From: Oscillospiraceae bacterium
GTDB lineage: Bacteria; Bacillota; Clostridia; Oscillospirales; UBA644
Length of the DNA stretch: 22,812 bases
Direction of reading: 5' to 3'
Assembly: GCA_015067385.1 (NCBI GenBank)
Contig: SVMP01000012.1
Span: 1 to 22,812 of the forward strand
Made by a program: the position numbers and the translations under genes. The notes under the pieces were generated by a model. That model made no database searches, had not been told where the DNA came from, and was given only the letters and a program-made list of their open reading frames with translations. This document shows positions 13,687 through 21,845 of this stretch, piece by piece; within the stretch, counting starts at the first letter, position 1, and every line of letters starts with the position of its first letter.

Positions 13687-13730
13687 TTGATTGCTTTTAG
13701 CAAAGCAGAAAACTGACAGGTGAACAGATT

Positions 13731-14390
13731 ATGGAAATAGGTATCAAATTAAAAAACGCGCGAACGGAAAAAGGTCTGACGCAGGAACATGCCGCGGAAT
13801 TGCTCGGCGTCAGCAGACAAACCGTTTCAAATTGGGAAAACAATAAATCGTACCCCGATATAATAAGCGTTATCAAAATGAGCGATATCTATTCCGTAAG
13901 CCTCGATCATCTGCTTAAGGAGGAAGTATCCGTGGATAAAAATTATTGCGAATTTCTTGAAGAAAGCACAAGCACCGTAAAAGCAAAAAGAAAAGTTGAA
14001 AAGATCATTTTGTTTTCAACGTATTTCATCGTCTGGGCGATCGCCCTTCTGATAACGTGGCTCGTCAAAGCACCTGTTTCAGCCGATCTTAATCTGATCT
14101 TCAAGTGGATCCTGCTGCCGCTTATCCTGTTTTCGGGAACGGTTATCGTTGCAAAAAACGATTATTTCGGTAAAGGCAACTGGTTCTGCGTTCTTGCGGC
14201 GGCTTTGACATTTCTTACTGTCCCGTTTGCAAGCTATGTCGAAACACCTCAATCCGTTGAAGGAACGGCATCTATGGCATATATCTTTATTTTCCCCGAT
14301 TTTACATATATGCTCATCGGCGCAGTCATTTCCGTGATAGGCATCGTTGTCGGAACGGTATGGAGAAAACGTAAAAAAGAAGATAAATAA
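13731..14390 (+). CDS. Membrane-anchored XRE-family regulator
   Basis: 219-residue protein joining an N-terminal Cro/C1-type helix-turn-helix (residues 3-62, GLTQEHAAELLGVSRQTVSN followed by WENNKSYPDI) to a C-terminal membrane domain with four hydrophobic segments (about 91-112, 122-141, 150-169, 193-212) and a basic tail WRKRKKEDK. XRE-plus-membrane fusions are frequent in Firmicutes and act as one-component sensors tied to the membrane; the ligand here is unknown. It sits between the carbohydrate operon and the paralogue pair and may regulate either. AGGTGA is the ribosome site. It has its own promoter and terminator. Confidence 0.88.
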   Translation: MEIGIKLKNARTEKGLTQEHAAELLGVSRQTVSNWENNKSYPDIISVIKMSDIYSVSLDHLLKEEVSVDKNYCEFLEESTSTVKAKRKVEKIILFSTYFIVWAIALLITWLVKAPVSADLNLIFKWILLPLILFSGTVIVAKNDYFGKGNWFCVLAAALTFLTVPFASYVETPQSVEGTASMAYIFIFPDFTYMLIGAVISVIGIVVGTVWRKRKKEDK

Positions 14391-14393
14391 CGG

Positions 14394-14431
14394 AAAGTCT
14401 GTACATTCATATAGAGATGTGCAGACTTTTT
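14394..14431 (+). terminator. Rho-independent terminator
   Basis: A 13-bp stem (14394-14406 with 14417-14429, one G-U pair), a 10-base loop and a T-run, right after the membrane-XRE stop codon. Confidence 0.85.
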
Positions 14432-14443
14432 ATTGTAACTTCG

Positions 14444-14509
14444 TTTATGTTTTTATCTTGACTTTTTCGTTTGATTGTAAATTTATTTATGTTTTATCTT
14501 GACTTTTTT
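14444..14509 (+). repeat. Direct repeat carrying duplicated -35 boxes
   Basis: A 23-24 base unit, TTTATGTTTT(T)ATCTTGACTTTTT, occurs at 14444-14467 and 14486-14508, 42 bases apart. Only the second copy has a good -10 at the right distance. Confidence 0.6.
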
Positions 14510-14526
14510 TTAAATTGCGGTATAAT
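14499..14526 (+). promoter_or_regulatory. Promoter of the paralogue pair
   Basis: TTGACT (14499-14504), a 16-base spacer and TATAAT (14521-14526), 29 bases before the start codon of the first paralogue. Confidence 0.8.
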
Positions 14527-14555
14527 TAAATAAAAACCCTTCAGGAGGGTATGTT

Positions 14556-16127
14556 ATGAGTAAAAGACAGATAATCAACTTTATAAATTTTATTCGCGGC
14601 TGTGAGCCGAGAGACCCGAGAATAGATCTCGTTGAACCCGTAAGAGAACAAATTGCGCTTCTCAAAAAATACAATTTCAAGGGCACATTCCTTTTACAGT
14701 ACGATGCTCTTCTTATGCCCGAATATGTCGATATGTTAAAAGAACTTCCCACCGATCAGTTTGAGATCGGCGTATGGTTTGAAACAGTTCAGCCGCTCGT
14801 TGAAAACTGCGGAATGACTTGGCGCGGACGTTTCCCGTGGGACTGGCACGCAAATGTCGGCTTTTCCGTGGGTTACTCAAACGATCAGAAAAAAGCCATG
14901 GTCGATGAGCTTTTTGAAAAGTTCAATGAAACATTCGGCTATTATCCCAAGTCGTTCGGTTCTTGGGCTTTTGATATCGTAACTCTTAACCATGCCAACG
15001 AAAAATACGGTCTCGATGCTGCCTGCAACTGCAAGGATCAGGTCGGTACTGACGGCTACACCATGTGGGGCGGCTACTACGGACAGGGCTACTATCCGTC
15101 TAAATTCAATTCATTCTGTCCTGCGCAGACGAAAGAAAATCAGGTCAATGTCCCCATTCTGCGTATGCTCGGCTCCGACTATCTTTACCAGTATGACTAC
15201 GGCTATAACGTAAACAGCAACGGTGAATCCGGTATTATGGGCGTTATTTCTCTCGAACCCGTATATGTTTCCAACATTACGGGCGGCGGCGGTGTCAACG
15301 AATGGAACGATTGGTATCTCGATCAGAATTTCAGCGGCAACTGCCTCTCCTTTGGCTACGCTCAGGCAGGTCAGGAAAACAGCTTCGGCTGGCCCAATAT
15401 GAAAAAAGGTCTTTTCTATCAGTGCGAAAAGATGAAAGAAATGGTCGATCGCGGCGAACTTGAGATCGAAACCCTCGGCGAAACGGGACGTTGGTATAAA
15501 GAAACTTACGAAACAACTCCCGCCTCGACCCTCGTTGCCGATCACGACTGGAAAAACAGCGGTAAACGTACATGGTGGTACTGCTGTAAAAACTACCGTG
15601 TCAACTTCTACGCTGAAAACGGCAAGTTCTGGATCCGTGACTTCTATATTTTCGATGAAAATTATAAGGAAAGATATCTTGAGGGTATCTGCGATAAAGA
15701 ATATCTCGAATACGATAATCTTCCCGTAATGGACGGTATTCGTTTCTGCGGTAATGGCAAACGTGCAGGTCTTTACATAAAACCGAAAGCAGACGGTACG
15801 GATAACGGTCTTGATTTTTATAATGTCAAATATTCCGAGGACGGAACATCTGCGATCCTCGATATTAAATACACTTATGTGGGCGATGTTAAGATCATTG
15901 CAAGCGAAGACGGAATCAAAATAACCGCCGATGAAAAAGACTTCGTTATCGAGCCTGTTTGCGCTGATTTTACCGACAAATACGTAACTGCCAAAAAGGT
16001 AAATGACAACAAAGCAGAGCTTTCCGCAAACGGCTTTGACTACGGCATCGATATTCTTTGCGGAACTCTCGATGATAATCTTACCGTTAATTCCGTAAAT
16101 AAAACAGTTGAAATTAAGATCAAGTAA
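14556..16127 (+). CDS. NodB-barrel-like carbohydrate-active protein, paralogue 1
   Basis: 523-residue soluble protein without signal peptide. The N-terminal third resembles the glycoside hydrolase/deacetylase (NodB-like) barrel: strand IINFINFIRGCEPR (6-19), KKYNFKGTFLLQYDAL (37-52), then FEIGVWFETVQPL (69-81), GYYPKSFGSWAFDIVTLNHA and GLDAACNCKDQ. The usual TFDDG metal motif is replaced by NFIRGCEPR and the HxxxH motif by WFETV, so it is not a standard CE4 deacetylase; E17, E76 or nearby Asp residues could instead serve a glycosidase mechanism. A beta-rich C-terminal region (about 370-523) looks like a carbohydrate-binding or accessory sandwich. AGGAGG lies 7 bases before the ATG at 14556. 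It is followed after 15 bases by a close paralogue. Confidence 0.78.
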   Translation: MSKRQIINFINFIRGCEPRDPRIDLVEPVREQIALLKKYNFKGTFLLQYDALLMPEYVDMLKELPTDQFEIGVWFETVQPLVENCGMTWRGRFPWDWHANVGFSVGYSNDQKKAMVDELFEKFNETFGYYPKSFGSWAFDIVTLNHANEKYGLDAACNCKDQVGTDGYTMWGGYYGQGYYPSKFNSFCPAQTKENQVNVPILRMLGSDYLYQYDYGYNVNSNGESGIMGVISLEPVYVSNITGGGGVNEWNDWYLDQNFSGNCLSFGYAQAGQENSFGWPNMKKGLFYQCEKMKEMVDRGELEIETLGETGRWYKETYETTPASTLVADHDWKNSGKRTWWYCCKNYRVNFYAENGKFWIRDFYIFDENYKERYLEGICDKEYLEYDNLPVMDGIRFCGNGKRAGLYIKPKADGTDNGLDFYNVKYSEDGTSAILDIKYTYVGDVKIIASEDGIKITADEKDFVIEPVCADFTDKYVTAKKVNDNKAELSANGFDYGIDILCGTLDDNLTVNSVNKTVEIKIK

Positions 16128-16142
16128 AAGAAGGATATAGTT

Positions 16143-17708
16143 ATGAAAAGACAAATAGTTAACTTTATAAACTTTATCAGAGGCTGTGAACCGAGATTTG
16201 AGATCGATCTTTTAGAAACCGTTAAAGGTCATATCGATCTTCTTACAAAATACGGCTTCAAAGGTACGTTTCTTTTACAGTACGATGCTCTTATCAACCC
16301 CGAATATACCGATCTTATGAAAACTCTTCCTGCGGATCAGTTTGAGATCGGCGTATGGTTTGAGACTGTTCAACCCCTCGTTGAAAACTGCGGAATGAAG
16401 TGGCGCGGACGTTTCCCCTGGGACTGGAGTGCCAACTGCGGCTTTTCTGTCGGTTATGAAAACGATCAGAAAAAAGCAATGGTTGACGAACTTTTCGAGA
16501 AGTTCAAAGAGATCTTCGGCTATTATCCCAAGTCTTTCGGCTCATGGGCATTCGATATCGTAACTCTTAATCATGCCAATGAAAAATACGGTCTTGATGC
16601 GGCTTGTAATTGCAAAGAACAGGTCGGCACAGACGGTTATACCATGTGGGGCGGCTATTACGGACAGGGATATTATCCGTCTAAGTTCAATTCCTACTGT
16701 CCCGCACAGAATAAAGAAAATCAGGTCAAGGTTCCCATTTTCCGTATGCTCGGTTCCGACTTCCTTTATCAGTATGACTTCGGTCATAATATAAACAGTC
16801 AGGGCGAAAACTGTCGTATGGGCGTTATTTCTCTTGAACCCGCATATCTTTCCAGCGTTACCGGTGGCGGCGGTGTTAAAGAATGGAATGAATGGTATTT
16901 TGATCAGAATTTCAGCGGCAACTGCCTCTCCTTCGGTTATGCTCAGGCAGGTCAGGAAAATGACTTCTTCTGGAATCAGATCAAGCCGGGCCTTTACAGC
17001 CAGTGTGAAATAATAAAGAGAATGGTTGAAGAGGGTAAGCTTGAGGTTGAAACCCTCGGAGAAACAGGTCGTTGGTATAAAGAAACTTATGAAACAACAG
17101 CGGCAGCAACGCTTGTTGCCGATCATGACTGGAAAAACAGCGGCAAACGTACATGGTGGTACTGCTGTAAAAATTACCGTGTCAACTTCTATGCCGAAAA
17201 CGGCAAGTTCTGGATCCGTGACCTTTATATCTTCAATGAAAAATATGAAGAAAGATACCTTAACAATGTATGCGTAAAGGATTATCTTGAGTATGACAAT
17301 CTTCCCGTAATGGACGGTATGCGTTTCTGCGGCAACGGCAAACGTGCAGGTCTTTACATAAAACCGAAAGCCGACGGATTGGATAAGGGTCTTGATTTTT
17401 ACGATGTCAAATATTCCGAGGACGGAACATCTGCAATTCTCGATATTAACTACACTCCGATCGGCGATGTTAAGATCGTTGCAAGCGAAGACGGTATCAG
17501 AATAACTGCCGAAGAAAAAGACTTCGTTATCGAACCCGTTTGCGCTGATTTTACAGATAAATTTGTAACTTGCAAGAAAGCCGATGACAATAGAGCAGAG
17601 CTTTCCGCAAACGGTTTTGACTACGGCATCGATGTTCTTTGCGGAACTCTCGATGATAAGCTTACCGTTAACTCCGAAAACAAAACAATCGAAGTTAAAC
17701 TTAACTGA
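16143..17708 (+). CDS. NodB-barrel-like carbohydrate-active protein, paralogue 2
   Basis: 521-residue tandem paralogue of the preceding gene; by eye roughly four of five residues are identical along the full length. Conserved blocks include NFINFIRGCEPR, RGRFPWDW, GGYYGQGYYPSKFNS, TGGGGV, QNFSGNCLSFGYAQAGQEN and GRWYKETYETT. The differences concentrate in the first 65 residues, around FYSPA/SYCPA-type loops and in residues 225-300, which may tune specificity. The same metal-motif replacements occur, showing they are under selection and not decay. AAGGA serves as ribosome site; the two genes form one operon under the promoter at 14499 and end at a hairpin. Confidence 0.78.
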   Translation: MKRQIVNFINFIRGCEPRFEIDLLETVKGHIDLLTKYGFKGTFLLQYDALINPEYTDLMKTLPADQFEIGVWFETVQPLVENCGMKWRGRFPWDWSANCGFSVGYENDQKKAMVDELFEKFKEIFGYYPKSFGSWAFDIVTLNHANEKYGLDAACNCKEQVGTDGYTMWGGYYGQGYYPSKFNSYCPAQNKENQVKVPIFRMLGSDFLYQYDFGHNINSQGENCRMGVISLEPAYLSSVTGGGGVKEWNEWYFDQNFSGNCLSFGYAQAGQENDFFWNQIKPGLYSQCEIIKRMVEEGKLEVETLGETGRWYKETYETTAAATLVADHDWKNSGKRTWWYCCKNYRVNFYAENGKFWIRDLYIFNEKYEERYLNNVCVKDYLEYDNLPVMDGMRFCGNGKRAGLYIKPKADGLDKGLDFYDVKYSEDGTSAILDINYTPIGDVKIVASEDGIRITAEEKDFVIEPVCADFTDKFVTCKKADDNRAELSANGFDYGIDVLCGTLDDKLTVNSENKTIEVKLN

Positions 17709-17722
17709 TTATATTTAACATT

Positions 17723-17749
17723 AAAGACAGGTCTGTAAGTCCTGTCTTT
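17723..17749 (+). terminator. Hairpin terminator after the paralogue pair
   Basis: A perfect 9-bp stem AAAGACAGG / CCTGTCTTT with a 9-base loop, 15 bases past the stop. Only a short T-run is present within the arm. Confidence 0.65.
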
Positions 17750-17790
17750 GATGCTATATTAACTTTTTACTGCAAGATAAGAGGTTTTTT

Positions 17791-18276
17791 ATGTTTATCG
17801 TTCATCCGTTCGAGGCTTTTTGTGGAAATGATCCGAAAATTCTGATCTTAGGCTCGTTCCCGTCCGTCAAATCGAGGGAAAATAATTTTTTCTACGGTCA
17901 TCCGCAGAACCGTTTCTGGAAAGTTATATCTGCGGTCGTAAACTGTCCCGTGCCTGCCGATGTTGAAGCAAAAAAACAAATGCTTGACCGATACGGTATA
18001 GCTTTGTGGGATTCGATACATTCATGCGAAATTACGGGCTCTTCGGACAGCTCCATAAAGAACGTCACCCCGAACGATATTCGTCCTATACTCGAAAAAT
18101 ATGATATAAAAGCAATTTTTGCAAACGGAAAGACTTCGGGAATGTATTATGAAAAATATATCGAACCCGTTTGCGGAGTCAAAGCTACCGTTTTGCCTTC
18201 AACAAGCCCTGCGAATGCCGCATGGTCTTTGCCTAAGCTTGTTGACGCTTATTCCGTCATCTTGAAATATATCTAA
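17791..18276 (+). CDS. DNA-deoxyinosine glycosylase (uracil-DNA glycosylase superfamily, family 6-like)
   Basis: 161-residue single-domain base-excision repair enzyme. The substrate-pocket motif ILGSFPSVKSRENNFFYGHP followed by QNRFW (19-43) and the second motif LPSTSPANA (135-143) match the hypoxanthine-DNA glycosylase branch of the UDG superfamily, which removes deaminated adenine (hypoxanthine) from DNA. N40 in the QNRFW segment corresponds to the conserved Asn of this family. AAGAGG lies 6 bases before the ATG. The stop codon overlaps the stop of the opposite-strand gene by two bases, leaving no room for a terminator between them. Confidence 0.9.
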   Translation: MFIVHPFEAFCGNDPKILILGSFPSVKSRENNFFYGHPQNRFWKVISAVVNCPVPADVEAKKQMLDRYGIALWDSIHSCEITGSSDSSIKNVTPNDIRPILEKYDIKAIFANGKTSGMYYEKYIEPVCGVKATVLPSTSPANAAWSLPKLVDAYSVILKYI

Positions 18277-18977
18277 AAAATACCGACAGATACTGCCGCA
18301 TAATAGCAGACGAACAGGAACGGCGACAGCGGATAGCCTATCGAAGAGAATTCGACCGTCTCCTTTTTCCTTTTTTTAATAATATATTTCGGTAAAATAT
18401 AAAACAGGATAGCCGAAAGCTCCGAAACTGCCAGTATAAGCGCTCCGCCGAAAATTCCCGAAGATGCCCAGAGGATAACGGTCAATGCAATATGTCCTTT
18501 ATCTGCCGACAAAGAGCCTGTCTTCTTCGAAATAAAATTGATAAGAAGCATTATAAGCAAGCCGAAAATACCGCCGAAGACAAATGTTAAAAGCGGCCAA
18601 AGCGCAAATTCGGTCAAACATTGTGCTATCATTCGAAGCGTGGCGCAAACGCCCGTTAAAATAAGACCGATAAGCGGCACAAAACTGTTTATCGAATCGC
18701 AGATACACACGGTCACCGCCGCCGGTATCATAAGAATAACGAAAAGATCGGATGCTGTCATGTCGAAAAACGCAAACGATATACCCGCCGCAAGCCCGAA
18801 AAGTGCGGTCAGCGTGTATATCCACGGTGAAGATGCTTTTACTGCGGGATAAGTGTCCGACAGAAGCTCTTTTCTATATAATGTATTGTAAAACGGCACG
18901 GATCCTATTGCTGTTGCAAAGCAAAAAAAGACGACTGCCGCAAATATCACGTTTGTATAAACTTCTGGAAATGGCAT
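18273..18977 (-). CDS. Prepilin peptidase-like (A24) membrane protein
   Basis: 234-residue polytopic membrane protein (six to seven hydrophobic segments). The order of features fits the A24 aspartyl prepilin peptidases: C93-D94-SINSFVP in place of D-x5-IP, then SADKGHIALTVILWASSGIFGG (about 157-178) where G-x-GDxKLxAxxGxxxG is expected, and a C-terminal FSSIGYPLSPFLFVCYYAA that matches the usual IPFGPFLA segment. The second catalytic Asp is shifted or replaced (ADKGHIAL), so activity is uncertain. No pilin or type II secretion gene is nearby. CGGAG lies about 7 bases before the ATG at 18977. It could be a stand-alone peptidase or a degenerate homologue. Confidence 0.62.
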   Translation of the reverse strand: MPFPEVYTNVIFAAVVFFCFATAIGSVPFYNTLYRKELLSDTYPAVKASSPWIYTLTALFGLAAGISFAFFDMTASDLFVILMIPAAVTVCICDSINSFVPLIGLILTGVCATLRMIAQCLTEFALWPLLTFVFGGIFGLLIMLLINFISKKTGSLSADKGHIALTVILWASSGIFGGALILAVSELSAILFYILPKYIIKKRKKETVEFSSIGYPLSPFLFVCYYAAVSVGIF

Positions 18978-19008
18978 ATGTTTCTCCGGAAAAATGTTAT
19001 TTTATTAA

Positions 19009-19037
19009 AGTATACCACGTTTTGTTTTTTTAGTCAA
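19009..19037 (-). promoter_or_regulatory. Promoter of the prepilin peptidase-like gene
   Basis: On the minus strand TTGACT (19032-19037), a 17-base spacer and TATACT (19009-19014), about 32 bases before the start codon. Confidence 0.82.
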
Positions 19038-19056
19038 TAAAAATATTAAAAACTAC

Positions 19057-19085
19057 TTGAAAAACAGAAAAGATTGTAGTATAAT
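19057..19085 (+). promoter_or_regulatory. Promoter of the cysteine synthase operon
   Basis: TTGAAA (19057-19062), a 17-base spacer and TATAAT (19080-19085). The leader of about 65 bases to the start codon shows no T-box or riboswitch structure that I can recognise. Confidence 0.82.
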
Positions 19086-19156
19086 AATAGTATCACTTTT
19101 ATGTTTTACAATGAAAAAGTTTATATATACCTTATCGCAAGAAAGAAGTAATCTCT

Positions 19157-20050
19157 ATGAACAACAACATCCTTTCGGCTATCGGTAATACTCCGATGGT
19201 GAGAATCAACAATCTCTCTCCGAATCCCAATGTGGAGATATTCGCAAAACTGGAGGGTTTTAACCCTACGGGAAGTATAAAGGACAGGATCGCCCTCAAA
19301 ATGATCGATCAGGCAGAGACCGAGGGTAAACTCAAGCCCGGCGCTACGATTATCGAGGCAACATCCGGCAATACCGGTATCGCTCTTGCCATGATCGGCA
19401 GAGTCCGCGGCTATAATGTCGAGATCGTTATGTCAAGCGCTGTTTCGGTCGAACGTCAGAAGATCATCAAGGCTTTCGGCGGCACCGTAGTTCTGACCGA
19501 TCCGACAAAAGGTACAGACGGCGCAATATGCGAATGTCGCCGCAGAGTTGAAGCTGAGCCCGATAAATATTTCCATCCCGATCAGTTTTCCAATATATAC
19601 AATAAGCTTGCTCACTATAAAACGACCGCCGAAGAGATCTGGCATCAGATGGAAGGCAAAATAACTCATTTTGTCTCTGCTCTCGGAACATCCGGCACGA
19701 TCATGGGCGTTGGCATGGGTCTTAAAGAAAATGACCCGAAGATCAAGGTCATTGAAGCTCAGCCTGTTCGCGGCCATTATATTCAGGGCCTTAAAAATAT
19801 GCAGGAGGCCATTGTTCCGTCTATTTACCGTCCCGAGCTTATTGATGAACATATTATGATAGACACGGAAGAGGCTTTTGCCGTCGCACGCCGCATCGTT
19901 GCCGAAGAAGGTATCTTTGTCGGAATGTCTTCCGGCGCCGCTATGCTTGCCGCTATAGATGTCGCAAAGAGAATAGAAAAAGGTCGTATAGTGGTCATCT
20001 TCCCCGACAGAGGCGAAAAATACCTCAGCACTACACTTTTTGGTAACTGA
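19157..20050 (+). CDS. Cysteine synthase (O-acetylserine sulfhydrylase family, PLP-dependent)
   Basis: 297-residue PLP enzyme of the beta-substituted alanine synthase family. Key residues are Lys42 in NPTGSIKDR (Schiff base with PLP), TSGNTG (69-74, substrate carboxylate loop), GTSGT (177-181, phosphate-binding loop) and MSSGAA (257-262). The C-terminus PDRGEKYLSTTLF is typical of the CysM/CysK group. It makes L-cysteine from O-acetylserine (or O-phosphoserine) and sulfide or another sulfur donor; which donor cannot be told. The length is near the short CysM-type enzymes. The ribosome site is weak (AAGAAAGAAG). It is followed after two bases by a small zinc-site membrane protein, so these two are translationally linked. 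Confidence 0.93.
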   Translation: MNNNILSAIGNTPMVRINNLSPNPNVEIFAKLEGFNPTGSIKDRIALKMIDQAETEGKLKPGATIIEATSGNTGIALAMIGRVRGYNVEIVMSSAVSVERQKIIKAFGGTVVLTDPTKGTDGAICECRRRVEAEPDKYFHPDQFSNIYNKLAHYKTTAEEIWHQMEGKITHFVSALGTSGTIMGVGMGLKENDPKIKVIEAQPVRGHYIQGLKNMQEAIVPSIYRPELIDEHIMIDTEEAFAVARRIVAEEGIFVGMSSGAAMLAAIDVAKRIEKGRIVVIFPDRGEKYLSTTLFGN

Positions 20051-20052
20051 CA

Positions 20053-20436
20053 ATGACAGATAAAAGGGCTGCTTTGATCAATAATTTAATTATGAGTACG
20101 GTTTTTTTCGTACTCTCGGCAGTCCTTTTTGCTTTTTCGTTTTATTATTCCGACGATTCTGAAATAATAAAGTTTTCGGATTCCGACGGCGTTTTGTTTT
20201 CGTCTGTTCCCGAAGATAAATATACTCCCGAAAGCAAAGATTCTCTGTTTTCTGCTGAGGATTACATCGGATTACCGCTGTACTATGCCGAAAACAGCAA
20301 AAAATATCATCTTTCAAAGGAATGTCAGTATATACGCAACAGTAAAAACGTTAAATACACAGACTATTATTCGGCAGTTTCATCAGGACTTTCCGCTTGC
20401 TCTTCATGCGGCTATCCCGATGATCTGCCTGATTGA
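20053..20436 (+). CDS. Small membrane-anchored protein with an Ada-like zinc site
   Basis: 127-residue protein. A single N-terminal transmembrane helix (about 10-31) leads to an acidic, Ser-rich linker (32-70) and a C-terminal module YHLSKECQYIRN followed by DYYSAVSSGLSACSSCG. Its H86, C91, C116 and C119 are spaced like the zinc site of the Ada N-terminal metal-binding domain and related small modules (y-h-x3-C ... G-x2-pCsxC). The domain would lie outside the membrane. It starts two bases after the cysteine synthase stop. The function is unknown; a thiol- or metal-linked role next to cysteine synthesis is a plausible but unproved idea. Confidence 0.78.
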   Translation: MTDKRAALINNLIMSTVFFVLSAVLFAFSFYYSDDSEIIKFSDSDGVLFSSVPEDKYTPESKDSLFSAEDYIGLPLYYAENSKKYHLSKECQYIRNSKNVKYTDYYSAVSSGLSACSSCGYPDDLPD

Positions 20437-20459
20437 AATAGGTCCACAGGAGGATTTTT

Positions 20460-21845
20460 ATGTTAAGCAATGTTAAAATAACAAAAGGTGCTTGTGACTG
20501 GCGAATCTATCAGCAGATCGACGGTTATGCCGTTCTTGACCTCGAAGGCGTAAGTATCAAATATGACGATGCTCCGACATGGGTAAGAGTAGTCCGTGAA
20601 GACGATCTTTCTCTCGTCATCAACTGGACTCAGGCTGAGATCACCGGTGAAAAAACAGATGAAGACGGAACGACCGTCCGTACTTTCAAAATATCCTTAC
20701 GTCTTCCCGCAGGCGGTCTTTACAGAATAGATACCACCGTTTCGGGCGGTATTACAGGTATTGACTGGAGCGCTCAGGGACAGAAGATCTATCACATCGG
20801 TGTCGGCGATCTTTTTGTTATAACAGGTCAGTCGAACTCCGCAGGCTACGGTCGTACCCCTGTTGCCGATGCGCCCGAACTCGGTGTTCATCTTTGTAAA
20901 AACAGCGAAGTGTGGACGCTTGCCGCACATCCCATGAACGACCCCGAAGACACAAAACACACCGTAAACAGAGAGCCTGCGTCCGGTCACAGTCCGTATC
21001 TCTCTTTCGCAAAAATGATGAAAAAAGAGCTCGGCTATCCGATCGGTCTTATTCAGGAATCCCTCGGCGGCAGTCCGATCTCTCGTTGGAACAAAAAAGT
21101 AAACGGCGATCTTTACAACAGCATGGTCGAATCCGTGTGCCGTTGTACCGACGGAGATATGCGTGTTGCGGGTATTCTCTGGTATCAGGGATGTTCCGAT
21201 GCAAACGAAAACGATTCCGCCGTTTATTACACACGTTTCAAACAGATGGTCGAAGATATGAGAGCCGATTTTAAATCTCCCGATCTTCCCGTTTATACCG
21301 TTCAGCTCAATAAGGTTCACGATCAGGAAAATATCATCTGGGCAGATATCCGTGAGATACAGCGTCTTGCGGCAATCGAAATGAAGAATGTTTTCGTTGT
21401 TCCCTCCCTTGATCTTGCGCTCAATGACGGTATACATAATTCTTCCGCTTCCAATATCGTTATCGGCGAACGTCTTGCACGTGTCGCTCTTGAGGGTTAC
21501 TATAAAAAGCCCTGCTGCTTCGGCTTGGCTCCCGATATTGTTTCTGCTGTCTGCGATAAAAATGCTCTCACTCTCACTTTTTCCAATGTTTATCATTATA
21601 TGCATACTCTTGGCGTTACTGCGGCAAACTGCGGCTTTGTCGTTGAAGACGATAACGGAAAGATCGATATCGTCGGCTATAACGGCAGCGGCGATAAGAT
21701 TTATCTCAAGCTCGAAAGAACGCTTCTCGGCAAGGCATACGTATCTTTCGCTCAGACGTCAAACCTCAGATCTGCGCCTCCCTACGATGCAGGCAGCGGT
21801 CTTCCCATAATTGCGTTCAATAAAAAGGAGATCGAAAATGTTTGA
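20460..21845 (+). CDS. SASA-family carbohydrate esterase (sialate O-acetylesterase-like)
   Basis: 461-residue SGNH-type esterase without signal peptide. The catalytic domain starts near residue 115: FVITGQSNSAGYGR with nucleophile Ser125, GLIQESLGGSPISRW with the glycine of the oxyanion hole, GILWYQGCSDAN (238-249), and NDGIHNSSASN with D323 and H326 completing the triad. A beta-sandwich precedes it (about 1-110) and another follows (about 350-461), a layout seen in sialate O-acetylesterases and CE6-like acetylxylan esterases. It removes acetyl groups from sugars, here in the cytoplasm. GGAGG lies 8 bases before the ATG. It is followed by an overlapping alpha/beta hydrolase gene. Confidence 0.88.
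   Translation: MLSNVKITKGACDWRIYQQIDGYAVLDLEGVSIKYDDAPTWVRVVREDDLSLVINWTQAEITGEKTDEDGTTVRTFKISLRLPAGGLYRIDTTVSGGITGIDWSAQGQKIYHIGVGDLFVITGQSNSAGYGRTPVADAPELGVHLCKNSEVWTLAAHPMNDPEDTKHTVNREPASGHSPYLSFAKMMKKELGYPIGLIQESLGGSPISRWNKKVNGDLYNSMVESVCRCTDGDMRVAGILWYQGCSDANENDSAVYYTRFKQMVEDMRADFKSPDLPVYTVQLNKVHDQENIIWADIREIQRLAAIEMKNVFVVPSLDLALNDGIHNSSASNIVIGERLARVALEGYYKKPCCFGLAPDIVSAVCDKNALTLTFSNVYHYMHTLGVTAANCGFVVEDDNGKIDIVGYNGSGDKIYLKLERTLLGKAYVSFAQTSNLRSAPPYDAGSGLPIIAFNKKEIENV

Noticed and set aside
15111..16154. Long minus-strand frame (347 codons) opposite paralogue 1
   Set aside because: Shadow of a conserved plus-strand gene; a similar but shorter shadow lies opposite paralogue 2, as expected from shared codon usage.
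19086..19156. Riboswitch or T-box in the cysteine synthase leader
   Set aside because: The leader is about 65 bases, with no T-box sequence, no stable hairpin pair and no terminator.
20697..21605. Minus-strand frame (302 codons) opposite the SASA esterase
   Set aside because: No ribosome site or domain; the opposite strand has complete catalytic motifs.
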